The notes: generated by a model from the sequence alone, not told the origin. Shown: positions 35,655-46,754, numbered from the stretch's first letter. The stretch: DNA of 64,000 bases from Homarus americanus (GCF_018991925.1 NW_024722158.1:3960558-4024557), one strand, 5' to 3'. Made by a program: numbers and translations.

Positions 35655-35850
35655 CGTTTGTGTATGGGCTACCGTGTGAGCCTTGGTGGGCGGGTGGGCG
35701 TACGTGGAATGGTTTGTAAGCGAGTCTGATTGGGTGTTAGTGTGTGGGTGCGTGTATTGATGTGTGGGTGGGTAGGTAAGTGTGTGGATGGACGCAGGTG
35801 GGTGTGTGGGTGGGCATTGATGTGTGGGTGTGGGCGGGTATGGGTGTATT
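35655..35850. repeat. GTGTGTGGGTGGG-rich degenerate repeat
   Basis: TTGATGTGTGGGTG and GTGGGTGGGC words in loose tandem. Confidence 0.75.
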
Positions 35851-36780
35851 GCAATAGTGATTTCAACTCTGCAACACTCATTAATTATTGCTTTTGTATT
35901 GAAATTATAATATATATCTGTTGAAGAATATTAGAGGCTTTGTGTATTGTTATATGATAGCTATACAGTGTAACACCTTATTTGTCTTGCTATATTTTGC
36001 TGCCTATATTTACTTTGTGGTTTAAGAAGATATTGTATATATTTTTGCTTACAGTTGCTTATTGTATATCTGAAGACTTATATTGCCTTAGTATTTTGTA
36101 GATGAATTAAATATTTCTTTTTTATTTAATACATTTGTCTGCATTCCAATATTATTTTATTTTTTATATTCCAGTTGTGTTTTATTATTTATATTTAAGA
36201 GTATTGACGTTACTGAATTTTACTTACTTGCAACATATTGACAATTATTATCTGGCTTGCAGTACCCAAATCCCTTATACAATACTGTATTTTGTTTAGC
36301 TTGTTTTTGTAATTATATTTGGCTGTATTATTTTTTAAGAGATATATAATGTATGTGAGTTTACTTTTATATTTTATTGATGTATTAGTTTGCAATATTC
36401 AGGTTTGGTTCACAATATATCAATTTTATTTACTGTATTTGTGAGGCGTTATTGTATTGTATTGTTGTTGTTGTTGTTTTAAGGGATTCTTCTTCTATTT
36501 GTGAAGAGCTACGGAGTTCCAACTTATCTGGCAAAGAATTAGGCCTATTGTCATTGGACTGGGGTAGGCCTAGTGATAACAGCCGACTCTACCTGTAGGG
36601 CCAGAGAGGTGACATATGAAGGAGGAGCCACACACCTGTTTGTTTGCATTTTAATGTTTGATTATTTTACCTGTTTGTTAATTTGTTTGTTGTTTTATAT
36701 AAATTGTTTGTAGGTTAGGTTAGGCTTTTGGTGTCTGGGGTAGCGACGTTAGTTCAGTATGTCATCCTCTCTGTCACCAA
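35851..36780. other. AT-rich single-copy DNA, no gene seen
   Basis: Very AT-rich, with a small TTG run near 36460 and two TTAGG units near 36714-36724. No coding or RNA signature was recognised. Confidence 0.5.
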
Positions 36781-36782
<2 letters not shown>

Positions 36783-36833
<51 letters not shown>

Positions 36834-36890
36834 ACTTTAGGAGCTGCCCACAAAGATCTACAGTAACACACACACACACACACACACATT
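36783..36890. repeat. (GT)n and (CA)n pair
   Basis: GT at about 36783-36831 and CA at about 36866-36888, again in inverted orientation. Confidence 0.93.
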
Positions 36891-36939
36891 GTTCACTTGC
36901 AAATATTGATTCTTTCTTTTATCTTTCTTTTTCATCTGA

Positions 36940-36995
36940 CAGACCCTCGATATAACGGACTTCTCTCTCCATATAGTCCGTTATATAGAGGTTTG
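36940..36995. mobile_element. 56-bp palindromic MITE remnant
   Basis: Left end CAGACCCTCGATATAACGGA and right end (reverse complement) CAAACCTCTATATAACGGAC pair over almost the whole element, leaving a loop of about 14 bp. The ends resemble the right terminus of the TIR element at 60.7-61.6 kb (CAGTAAAACCTCCATATAAC). Confidence 0.6.
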
Positions 36996-37017
36996 GCAGT
37001 TTTACTAATTACCCCTT

Positions 37018-37215
37018 GCAAGAAAGAGGAGAGGAGGAGTATAGGAAGGGGGGTGAGGAAGGGAAGGGGTGGTAGGGGAAGGGATGAGGAGGGGAAGGAA
37101 GGAGTAGGGGAAGGGAAGGAGGAGAAGGAAGAGGAGAGTAGGGAAAGGAAAGGGCGGGGAAGGAAGGTGGGGAGTAAGGAAGGAGGGGGATGGGGAAGGA
37201 GAGGAGTAGGGGAAG
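37018..37215. repeat. GGGGAAGGAAGG purine tract
   Basis: Imperfect GGAAGGGGAAGG and GGAGGAG repeats. Confidence 0.88.
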
Positions 37216-37392
37216 AGGATTCGCTGTAAACTTGAAACACATAAGTAATGGAGCGGCTCAGTGATCCCTATTGTTGTGTGTGTGATGTAAGTCACCTGGT
37301 GGGAACTACAGTAATTCGTCAGTCTTTGAGATCCAGTCAGGATGAGAAGGGGGGAGAGGAGGGAGAGATTTTCGTTTCTGGGTGAGATTTCG

Positions 37393-37546
37393 ACAATCCT
37401 TCCACCACCTCCACCACCACCTCAACTACCACCTCCACCACCTCAACTACCACCTCCACCACCACTACCACCTCCTCCACCTCCACCTCCTCCACCACCA
37501 CTAATAAGTCTTCACCAAGCACTGTGACAGCTTTCAGCCTTCCCAA

Positions 37547-37610
<64 letters not shown>
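37393..37610. repeat. CCACCACCTCAACTACCAC repeats and (CT)n
   Basis: CCACCTCAACTA units to about 37505, then a pure CT tract at 37549-37609. Confidence 0.92.
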
Positions 37611-37611
<1 letters not shown>

Positions 37612-37935
37612 TTTTTCTTTTTCTATCTTTCTCAAACAAAATTAAACCCCTCTCACCTCCCTTCATCTCCCTACCCTCACCCCCTCCCTTCCTTCCTTAT
37701 CCTCCCTTCTTCCCTTACCCCTTCCTTATCCTCCTTTCTTCCCTCACCCCCTCCCCCTCCTCCTTCTCTATTTTGTCTTTTTCTACTCGTTTTCTTGTTT
37801 AATATATTTTCTGATGTTTAAGTAATTTATTTGTCTTGTTTTGTCTGTCTGCTTGTCTCTCTTTCTGTCCGTCTGTTTCTCTGTTTCTTTCTGTCTGTTT
37901 GTCTCTTTTTCTTTCTGTCTGTCTCTCCGTCTCTC
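37611..37935. other. pyrimidine-rich tract, no gene
   Basis: CCTTATCCTCCCTTCTTCCC duplications at 37690-37760 and GTCTGTTTCTCT repeats at 37840-37935. Confidence 0.65.
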
Positions 37936-38223
37936 TTATTTAACCTTTGTGTGAGTGACCTAACCTAGTATTACGAGGGCCACTAGCTGGCGTCATTGTG
38001 ACCGAGAACTAATCACTGACTGTCTTACCTGCAAACGGTGGAGACCCTCAGCTTGGATTAATGAAGTGTGGCTGTCCGCAGAGTAACACACACACACACA
38101 CAAACAAACAAACCGTGCATACATACATACATACATACATACGTACATACATACATCCATCGTTTACAAAATGGCCGACAGTGACCATGTTGCGCTAGTG
38201 GTGGGATAATCTTTATATTTATA

Positions 38224-38225
<2 letters not shown>

Positions 38226-38312
<87 letters not shown>
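38226..38312. repeat. (GT)n microsatellite
   Basis: Pure GT, about 42 units, about 1.4 kb upstream of the receptor start codon. Confidence 0.97.
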
Positions 38313-38314
<2 letters not shown>

Positions 38315-38546
38315 GTTTCATGTCCTTACTGATGTTGTTCTCTACAGGATAACGTGAGCGTGTGGACAGTCCTAAAGGATGGCTGAGGAACAAGACACAA
38401 GGAGCCATCACCATCATCCTCCTCCTCCCGCCACCACTACGCCACACTGGCCATGCCAAGCTCTCTACACGGCACTCTGAACGCTCTCAATGCAATACCG
38501 TGAACGTTGCTGTACGCCCACGCTGACGTAGCTTCGCCTCTGCAAT

Positions 38547-38613
<67 letters not shown>

Positions 38614-38632
38614 GCTACTACTACGACTACTT
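38547..38632. repeat. (ACT)n trinucleotide repeat
   Basis: About 25 ACT units with a few changes at the right edge. Confidence 0.96.
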
Positions 38633-39297
38633 CTGCGTCTGTGATCAAGATAAGACTATAAAGACTTGACGTTGTTTGGTGGTGAGGAGGATCTTGTTGA
38701 GGGAGAAAAGAGGAGTGAAGGAGAGGTCAGAGGAGGAGAAGGAGGTGGAGGAAGGAAGGAAAGAGGTCAGATAGGCCGGCACGTGTGACAAGGAGAAGGA
38801 GGATCATGTGTGTGTAGGAGACAGTGAGTAATGTCTCCTGCACCTCCGCCCCGCACCACTCTAGTAACCTCCCCTCGCCCCACCATCCTTCATTATTGCT
38901 CACACTCTGGCTTGACCTCTGGTGATTACTTGCTACCTCAGGGAAATAATTCTTTCCCGTTATAGTGTATATGGTGTGTGTGATGGTGCGGCTGTATAGT
39001 GTCGGTGTTGAAGTTGCCCCGCGCGCCGCCTCCTCCTGGTCCACACCACTCCATAAAATAAGCCAGAAATGTCAATGAAGACAAGATTTCTCTCCGCTAG
39101 ATCAACAGAGCCGAAGGAGAGAGAGACATTACTAGGCGTGTGTGTGGTGAGCGGCGGGGTGATCTTGTCGCCGGGGGCCGCGTCTGTCACCCACCAGTCG
39201 AGATAACAGTGATCGACAATGTTATTACCTTGTAAACTGTGTGTGAGAACTGTGAGTGTGGTGTGGAGGGGATAAAGCGGCGCCTCAACATGTGACT

Positions 39298-39331
39298 TAT
39301 AAATGCGTCGCTCCGCTCACTCTCTCCATCA
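39298..39331 (+). promoter_or_regulatory. possible TATA box and initiator for the receptor gene
   Basis: TATAAA at 39298-39303 is followed about 30 bp later by CCATCACC, an acceptable initiator with the A near 39331. It lies in GC-rich DNA about 400 bp upstream of the start codon. If transcription starts here the leader is about 376 nt and unspliced. Upstream leader exons (for example after the CTACAG near 38348) are an alternative. No transcript evidence is available. Confidence 0.25.
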
Positions 39332-39353
39332 CCTCTCACTCTCCTCCAAGACT

Positions 39354-39420
39354 CACTCGTTCGGGGACACTCTGTCGGGGTCTTCACACACACTCGTTCG
39401 GGGACGCTCTGTCGGGTCTC
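39354..39420. repeat. 36-bp direct repeat in the receptor leader
   Basis: ACTCGTTCGGGGACACTCTG with following TCGGGGTC is repeated once as ACTCGTTCGGGGACGCTCTG. It sits just downstream of the possible start site. Confidence 0.85.
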
Positions 39421-39527
39421 CTCTTACCGCTGTCTTGGATCTCTATTGTCGTCGTCGTTGTTGTAGATCACAATAAACAAAGTGTCGTGGTGTTTGAGGG
39501 ACGACGATCTTGTGCCACAGGTTCCTG

Positions 39528-39692
39528 ATGCCCACACCACAACCACAGTCATCCATCACCACTACCATCATCACCACCACCATCAACTCCTCCTCCACCA
39601 CCATCTCCAACACCTCCACCACCACCAGTTCGCCTTACACTCACACACGCCCCGGGCCGCCTCCCTCACTACTGTGTATGGTGGGTGAGTGA
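39528..39692 (+). other. upstream ORF in the receptor leader
   Basis: An ATG at 39528 opens a 54-codon Thr/Ser/Pro-rich frame ending at a TGA (39690-39692), only 14 nt before the receptor ATG. A second in-frame ATG at 39678 gives a five-codon version. If the leader is transcribed unspliced, this ORF would be expected to reduce initiation at the main start. The sequence derives from a CCACCA/ATCACC repeat, so conservation is doubtful. Confidence 0.4.
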
Positions 39693-39706
39693 CTCCTGCT
39701 GGCAAT

Positions 39707-40079
39707 ATGGTAGGCGCTGCAGGGTTGGACGGCAGCCTGCTGGGGGGAGCCGTAATCGGCGAGGACACAGTCGAGGACGAGGTGGAACTTGGCTCCATCC
39801 CCTTGCTGGAGACGCCCCCGGGAGAGCAGCCGCCGCCATCACCTCGTCTCCTAGGCTACGGTGGGGGTTACGGCGGGTACGGGAGCAGCAGTGGCAGCTA
39901 CGGTGGGTACGGCACTGGTTATCCTCCTTACGGTGGCGGCGGCGGGGAGCTGGTGATGATGGCGGGCGGCACACACGTGGGCATGGAGAGCCTCGCCCAG
40001 GCCGCCGTCATCCTCGTCATCGGCGTCGCCATCATCATCTCCAACATCATCATCCTGGCCACCTTCATCACCATGCCAG
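39707..40079 (+). CDS. receptor coding exon 1
   Basis: Codes residues 1-124 and the first base of codon 125. It carries the acidic and Gly/Tyr-rich N-terminus and TM1. It ends ATGCCAG before GTACTA, phase 1. Strongly GC-rich compared with its surroundings. No signal peptide is evident and no glycosylation sequon lies in the N-terminal tail. Confidence 0.8.
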
Positions 40080-42345
40080 GTACTACACCTTCACCACCAC
40101 TACACCGCTACTACTATACTACCACTGCATCTACACCACTACACCACCACTACTACACCACTAGTTCACTACACCTTCACCATCTGGGCAAAAATCTAAC
40201 ACTAGTCACCTGCTGTGAGTCAGGTGTCTGTTGTGTATTTCTCACCTCACCTAGAGTAGACCAACTCCCTCCCGTGTTCACTAGCTCTCAAAAGTTTCTA
40301 TTTACCTTTCTCATCTGGTCTAGGTCACGTGTCTCTGTGTAGCGTTTCTCACCACCTTCTAAAATAGTATTGAACATTTATCCCCATGTGCCTACAAGAG
40401 AGCTCAGGCTCTCAACTGGCTCAGCCATGTTAATATGATTCTTAATCGACTCTGTATCTGTGTCCTTCTGGCTAAATGAACTGTTTCAATATCAATATGT
40501 CTTATGTATTTCCCAAGGCCCCCAGAGGACATAGTTGACTCACTTCCATTGCCCCATGTCTTACCAGTTCTTAAAAGATATAACTTGACTCATTACCATT
40601 TCAGTAGTCCCTGAAATCCTGAATATATACTCCCATGTCTTACCTATGTCCCAAGGCTCAATTTCATCTCCAAAGGCCCCAGATATTCACTCCCATCTCT
40701 TACCTGTGTCCATGGGCCCCTCAGAGGACACACCTGACCGTCTACCATCTCCGCAGGTCCCAAAGATGTGATCATGTACTACCTGATGTCGCTGGGTGTG
40801 TCAGACCTGGTGGCGGGGGTGGTAGTAGTGCCGCTGAGCGTGTACCCGGCCTTGGTGCAGCGCTGGGTGTACGGTGACGCCGTGTGTGGCCTCGCCGGCT
40901 ACCTCGAGACCACGGTATGGTTCGCCCAACTCTGTACCTTCATGTGGATCAGCGTCGACAGATACCTGGCCATACGCAAGCCGCTCAGGTGAGGTCTTGC
41001 TGCTGGAGGAAGCTTTCTGAGATTAATCCTTTGAGTTCTACTGTAGAGGGTTAAAGCGTAGTCCTCAAAGGTTAAACCATCGTCATCAAACGGTTAAACC
41101 ATCGTCCTCAAAGGGTTAAATCATCGTCATCAAAGGGTTAAAACATAATCCTCAAAAGGTTAAACCATCGTCCTCAAAGAGTTAAATCATCGTCCTCAAA
41201 GGGTTAAATCATCGTCATCAAAGGGTTAAAACATAATCCTCAAAGGGTTAAATCATCGTCATCAAAGGTTAAACCATCGTCATCAAAGGGTTAAATCATC
41301 GTCATCAAAGGGTTAAAACATAATCCTTAAAGGGTTAAACCATCGTCCTCAAAGGGTTAAATCATCGTCATCAAAGGGTTAAAACATAGTTCTCAAAGGG
41401 TTAAACCATCGTCCTCAACGGGTTAAACCACCGTCCTCAAAGGGTTAAACCATCGTCCTCAAAGGGTTAAACTACCGTCCTCAAAGGGTTAAACCACCGT
41501 CCTCAAAGGGCTAAACCATCGACCTCAAAGGGTTAAAACATCGTCCTCAAAGGGTTAAATCATCGTCCTCAAAGAGTTACACCACCTCCTCAAAGGGTTC
41601 ATCGTCCCACAAAAGGGTTAAGGTCCTCACCATAGTCCTCAAAGTTTACCACCGTCCTCAAAGGTTAAACCATCGTCCCTCAAAGGGTTAAACCATAGTC
41701 CTCAAAGGGGCTACACCATCGTCCTCAAAGGGTTAAACCATCGTCCTCAAAGGGTTAAAACATCGTCCTCAAAGGGTTAAACCATCGTTCTCAAAGGGTT
41801 AAACCATCGTCCTCAAAGGGTTAAACCATCGTCCTCAAAGGGTTAAACCATCGTCCTCAAAGGGTTAAGTTTCCCTTTCAGATCACCAGATGGTCCTTAA
41901 ATAAACAGGCAGACTGACAGATTGGCAGAAAAACAAAAATATACAGACAGATGGATAGAAAGACAGATAGACAGACAAACTGAAAGACATATAGACAGGC
42001 AGAGAGAAAGACATATAGACAGGCAGACAGAAAGACAGATAGACAGGCAGACAGATAAATAAGTGGACAGAAAGACAGCTAAACAGACAGACATCTTAGT
42101 TATATCCGATTATATGTTGGGTGAAAAGTGTAGGCGTGGTGAGGGGGAGGGCGGGTGAAGCCTTACAGTGTAGACGTACTCACCAACACCTTACTCATAC
42201 ACTTGAATTGGTGACTCGCGTAACATTACTCATTGATTAAACACACGTGTCTCCCTGACTAACCCTACCATGCCTGTATTAATTCTACTACTACTAATGA
42301 TAATGTAGTAATAATTATACTGATGATAATAATTAGGATAATAAC

Positions 42346-42388
<43 letters not shown>

Positions 42389-43200
42389 TAATAATATTAA
42401 TAATAATAATATTAATAATAATAATAACAACAATAAAATTGATAATACTAACAATAATAATAATAATAGTATTAATAATAACTATATTCAAGGAATGGCT
42501 TCCAGTAATTACTATACATTCACTAGGTTCTGGCAGTTCTCTTGGTTGATTATAGTGACAAACTCACGCCAAGGTACATACAGGTAACACTAATTAATGT
42601 TGCAGGTACGAGACTGTGCAGACTAAGACGCGGTGTCAGTGTTGGGTTGTGTTCACTTGGATCACGTCCATGATGCTCTGCTGCCCGCCACTCCTCGGCT
42701 TCAACAGCTCCTCGCACTGGGATGCTGAAGCGTACGTGTGCTGGCTAGACTGGGGCAGCATGATAGCCTACGCCATCACCCTCATTCCCATGGTGCTGGG
42801 ACCCACGCTCATAACGCTCTTCTACACCTATGGTTACATCTTCAACACCATGCGCAGGCTCAAAACTTGCGTGGTGGGACAGGATAAGGAGTTCATCACG
42901 GCGCTCACCTCCAACCTGGCCAACCCCGACCACGCCATGTCTTTCGTGCTGGTGCTTGCTTTCTGGCTGTCGTGGGGGCCGTGTGTTGGGGTGAGGACGT
43001 ACGAGTTCCTCAGTGGCCATCACATCGATGTGAGGTTCCTCCACTTTGCAGTGTTTTGGTTAGGGGCTCTTAACTCCTGTTGGAAATCCATTATTTACAT
43101 TGCCATGAGCCCAAAGTTCCGACGTGGCCTCAAGCTGTTCTGCCTCTCGCTCTGCTGTCAGCGGAAGGCCCGGAATGCAGAACTCATCATGGATTACTAG
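39707..43200 (+). CDS. class A (rhodopsin-like) orphan G-protein-coupled receptor, three coding exons
   Basis: Plasma-membrane receptor of 399 residues, assembled from 39707-40079, 40757-40988 and 42606-43200 with GT-AG introns in phases 1 and 2. Extracellular Gly/Tyr-rich N-terminus 1-96. TM1 about 97-120 (Asn113 = 1.50), TM2 about 131-156 (Asp141 = 2.50), TM3 about 168-192 with Cys168 = 3.25 and the DRY motif at 192-194. TM4 contains Trp215; loop 2 has Cys247, the likely disulfide partner, and a glycosylation sequon at Asn235. Pro268 lies in TM5, FWLSWGP 321-327 in TM6, TM7 about 346-368. Position 3.32 is Glu175, where amine receptors have Asp; NPxxY is KSIIY (362-366). A short third loop and a CLSLCC cluster (possible palmitoylation) follow. 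It resembles arthropod orphan receptors labelled GPR21/GPR52- or amine-receptor-like; ligand unknown. The start is the first ATG after an in-frame TGA at 39686. Confidence 0.9.
40080..40756 (+). other. receptor intron 1
   Basis: 677 bp with GT at 40080 and CCGCAG at 40751-40756. It contains loose repeats of CTCCCATGTCTTACC in its second half. Reading through it stays open for about 88 codons, so an unspliced truncated product is formally possible. Confidence 0.8.
40757..40988 (+). CDS. receptor coding exon 2
   Basis: Completes codon 125 and runs to two bases of codon 202. It encodes TM2, TM3 and the DRYLAIRKPL segment. The donor is CTCAG then GTGAGG. This exon carries the most diagnostic class A motifs. 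Confidence 0.92.
41046..41868. repeat. 22-bp satellite CATCGTCCTCAAAGGGTTAA (array 2, in intron 2)
   Basis: About 37 units of 22 bp, core AAAGGGTTAA, with GTCATC/GTCCTC alternatives and some damaged units between 41575 and 41720. It is the same family as 22725-23113. It begins about 57 bp after the exon 2 donor. Confidence 0.96.
41895..42085. repeat. GACAGACAGAAAGACAGATA degenerate repeat
   Basis: Imperfect AGACAG/ATAGACAGGCAG tetranucleotide-family repeats in intron 2. Confidence 0.88.
42275..42480. repeat. (AAT)n-rich tract
   Basis: AAT repeats, pure at about 42343-42388 and imperfect on both sides. Confidence 0.93.
42606..43200 (+). CDS. receptor coding exon 3
   Basis: Completes codon 202 and encodes residues 203-399: TM4 to TM7, helix 8 and a short tail ending LIMDY, with TAG at 43198-43200. 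GC content falls off after the stop, consistent with the end of coding sequence. Confidence 0.92.
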
Positions 43201-45665
43201 ATCAACCCAGGACTTCCGTGTATAACTTCTTCCATGTGTTCCCGTAACTTTAGCGAGTAATGATGCTTTCCTAGCGTGTGAAGTTGTGTTAGTGAGGAGC
43301 TTTAGAAGACAGATCGTGGGTGAATGCATTTAATGCTCAATCCATTAACTCGAGCACTGATGGACTGCTACTGGAGTAATGTTCAGTGCTAAGCTTTATC
43401 AAAAGAATATGATTTTTTGTACTTGACAATCTTAGGATGAATGTTAGTGTGTTTAGACTTCGCTGGTCCTTACCTGAGGTCCAACGGGATTACACATTGT
43501 TGTCTATTGTACTGTTCGTTCTTGTTGGGATGTTTGCGTGTGATAGACAGGCTTTAGGGTTTCATAAACATATCAGTGTCTCAGAACTAGCAGCGTCCAG
43601 GAATTACATTTATGTGCGAATGTCTATATTTTTAGATTTGTGAATGCCCTTTTTTATTATGCATTTCTTCTTTATTAATGACCTACCAGTGTACAGTACA
43701 TTCTCTTACAACTTGTGAATGTCTTATGATTTAGATGTGATGGTATGTTTCTGTATAAGGGAAATGGCACATTTTTCTGTACCGATATGTAAGCATACTG
43801 TATGGCAAATATGTTATTGGGTCGTGTTAGAGATTCAGAGGTCACACCATACTGTTTGTGTGTGTGTGTGTTTGTTTGTAAAAAATATGTTTCTAGTATG
43901 TCTGGATGTAAGAATCTCTACAATGCTAAACTTGAACTCTTGATCTTAGACACTCATAAGTATCTTAAGTGTGTTGGTAAAGATAATCTGTTTCTCTTCA
44001 ACACACGTGATTTGTGTTTATGTTCAGATATTCAAAGATAACATGATGCTGATTTGTTTAGGTAGATACACTATAAACATATACTTTATACACACATACA
44101 CACACACAGCTTCTAAAAACAGTAAGGTGGCAGCTGTGAACCCATGACGTAACTCCTTGAACTTATAATGTTGGCTGTACATTTGTTATTGTGAGGGTCT
44201 AGTAGTGTATATCATATAATCGTGTTATGGTAGCCCTCTGATTGGTCAACTTCCACTAGTGTATCTCAGAGATGGTAAGTTTGGTGACTGATATATCAAA
44301 GATTTGGAACGTGATTCTTGAGAGCCAGCTGATTAGCCTTGACTTCGGTGACGCTTGTGTTGACTATCACCTCATTGCCGACAGTAGTAGCTGATCAATG
44401 AGTCAGTTTCCCGCACGGAGGCTGAACGAACTATCGATTCCAAAGGTTAATAAATCGTAGGAATGTGTAGGTCATTGAATACTAAAAGTTCATGAATTGT
44501 ATGGACCTCTTTTAAGTTCTCATGAGCTAAAAGGTCATTAAATTTTAGGGATCTCTAAGATTTTTTAAGAACTTTGAGAACAGATCGAGATGTAATTGAG
44601 CAGGTAGAAGAAACTTGTACAGTACATAGAGACTTGCCTCACACACCCTTTGACGGCTACTCAGATCAGATTATTGAAAGAGAGAGAGAAAGAGACTGGC
44701 CTCGTAAATACCACTCACACTAGAGATGTGTTCCTTGGTGAGACAGTGACAACAACAATGATAAATATATTGACTTTTGTTTTTAATTCATCAAAATGAC
44801 AGGTCTTAGTCACCCAAGACTACCGAAGTAAAACATGGTAATATTCTAGATCTCTTTAGTTTTTATCAGTTACTTCAAATGTATGTTGCAGTAATCACCG
44901 GTATTCACTAAATTAGGGTTTTTATTCAGCTATCATTGTGGGGAGTTAACTACTTTGCCAACTAGTGATGTCCGGTAACTTGGTGTTGAACAAAAGCGTC
45001 ACCAAAGCGAACATAAATTTTGAGGTCATAATACACTACTTATTTTCTCAATTCTTCTCAGTCACACAGAAGGATTACTCAAGCATCTGTCTGTTCTCTA
45101 GCACCGAGCGCCAATCAGTCAGTCAGTCGGCCGAAGAAAACAATGACAAAAAGAGACAATAAATGACATGTTTATAAATTTTGAATATACCCCGACCCTC
45201 ACACACACACACACCTCCCTCTATACCGTGAGTTCAAGATATTGTTGTGTATTGTTATAAATGCTTGTTGGGAGTCTATGAAAAATTGTTTAGCTGCCAG
45301 TTGAGTCTTAAGACCATTAAACTGTTGTTGCTATGAGTGTTAAAAAGATGAAATTGTTGTTGACATGAGACACCAGAAGGTAAAATATTGTTGGAATGAT
45401 TTCTATACAGGAAAATATAGTTTAAATGAAAGATAGAGAATAAATTATTGTTGGAATAATTTGCAAAGCACAAAATTATTGTTAAAATGTATCTTGGAAT
45501 ATGAACTTGTTGACATAAGTCTCACGAGATAAATTCAGAGCATGAAATAATACGAGCTACTTCAAGACTGACAAACCTCATACCATTTAACATACAAAAC
45601 ATATACAGTATATACATTCACAAAGTACCACACCATGACATTAATAAACACGAACATACATATGC
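43201..45665. other. receptor 3' flank, probable 3' UTR then intergenic
   Basis: AT-rich, with no recognisable coding segment. The first exact AATAAA I find after the stop is at 44449-44454; another is at 45158-45163. Short open frames (60-80 residues) show no domain. Confidence 0.5.
44449..44454 (+). terminator. possible polyadenylation signal
   Basis: AATAAA, the first exact match downstream of the receptor stop codon, about 1.25 kb away. AATAAA is common in AT-rich DNA, so this is a candidate only. Confidence 0.25.
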
Positions 45666-45879
45666 ACACTCGCCTGCACTTATACCTGGTACAGTGGCTG
45701 GTGCATTTTGTGAGATGTGGCAACTCTGTGGAATGCTTATCTTCCATCCTTAGTCTGGCTACTATTGTCAGGTTCCTTAGTGCCATTCCGGGAATTGTAA
45801 TACCATGTAAACAAAAACAGAGTTGCCACATCTCACAAAACACGCCAGACAATGTACTAGGTATAAGTGCAGGCGACTG
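45666..45879. mobile_element. MITE-like element with about 60-bp terminal inverted repeats
   Basis: The left arm starts CACTCGCCTGCACTTATACC and ends near GAGATGTGGCAACTCTG. The right arm is its inverse (CAGAGTTGCCACATCTC to GCAGGCGACTG). The loop is about 90 bp without an ORF. No clear target duplication was seen, so the superfamily is not assigned. Confidence 0.7.
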
Positions 45880-46750
45880 AACATTATGTTTGTAAAAGCC
45901 CATATAAAGGATTTGTTGTGACGAGAAAAAGAGCGATTCTGTTACTTTATATCTTAGTGTTGTATTTCTAATGGTATTCACAAATTTGGTCCATGTTTGA
46001 AGAGCAGATCCTAATATTATATATTATCAATACAAACCTTTACATACAGTTTCTTAAAACGTTCTTGAAATGTGATATTGATTTGAGAATTGTGGTAAAT
46101 GCTATGTATTTTTTTGTTTCAAGTTGTGTGTGTGTGTGTGGGTTAGTTACACACAGTTATGCCTTGTTTATTTAGTCAAGTCCTGCCAGTTTGTTACAGG
46201 GTGCAGTAAATTCAGATGTATGTTAAAGAATAAGGGTTAATTTGCAGTACAAGTATTTATCTCTGCAAACTTCATGATCATATAACAGTACTTTGTTATT
46301 AAGAGTGAAATTATGTTCTCTCAATCCCTCTAAAAAAAGGTATATTAAACAATAAGAATGTAATGATAAATATCCCCAAAATACATCTTAAAAACATATA
46401 TTGTATAAGAATATAAGAAATAATGTCCCCCCCCCCAAAAAGCTATATTGTCCAATAATAGCCAAAATTACATGAAAGAAAAAGACCAGTGTATATCCTC
46501 CCTCATCATCCAGACAGCAATTGAGAGACCATCAATCATCAACTCTTAGTCGTATCTATACCTCAAGTCTTGTTCTTTGACGCACATCTGAGAAAAAAAT
46601 CAAAATTTACCAATCAATGTTTGTCTGTACACTTGGCTTTGTACAGAGACAGTTGTGCCATAGTATTTACTGTAAGTTATAATGCTGGTGGGGATGTGTG
46701 TACTGTGTTGGTGGTCTGTAGTACGTTTTGACCCAGGTTCATTGAGAAAT
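45880..46750. other. AT-rich DNA, no gene seen
   Basis: Single-copy AT-rich sequence without recognisable features. Confidence 0.5.
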
Positions 46751-46754
46751 ACGT

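Larger units (their letters stand above)
40989..42605 (+). other. receptor intron 2
   Basis: 1617 bp, GT at 40989 and TTGCAG at 42600-42605. About half is a 22-bp satellite (41046-41868); the rest holds a GACAGACAGATA-type repeat and an ATA/AAT triplet repeat. Confidence 0.88.

Noticed and set aside
38960..39190. Minus-strand ORF of 76 residues upstream of the receptor
   Set aside because: GC-rich leader or promoter DNA often has open antisense frames; no recognisable domain.
43437..43643. Small ORF of 68 residues downstream of the receptor
   Set aside because: No domain; lies in the probable 3' UTR and has no support beyond being open.
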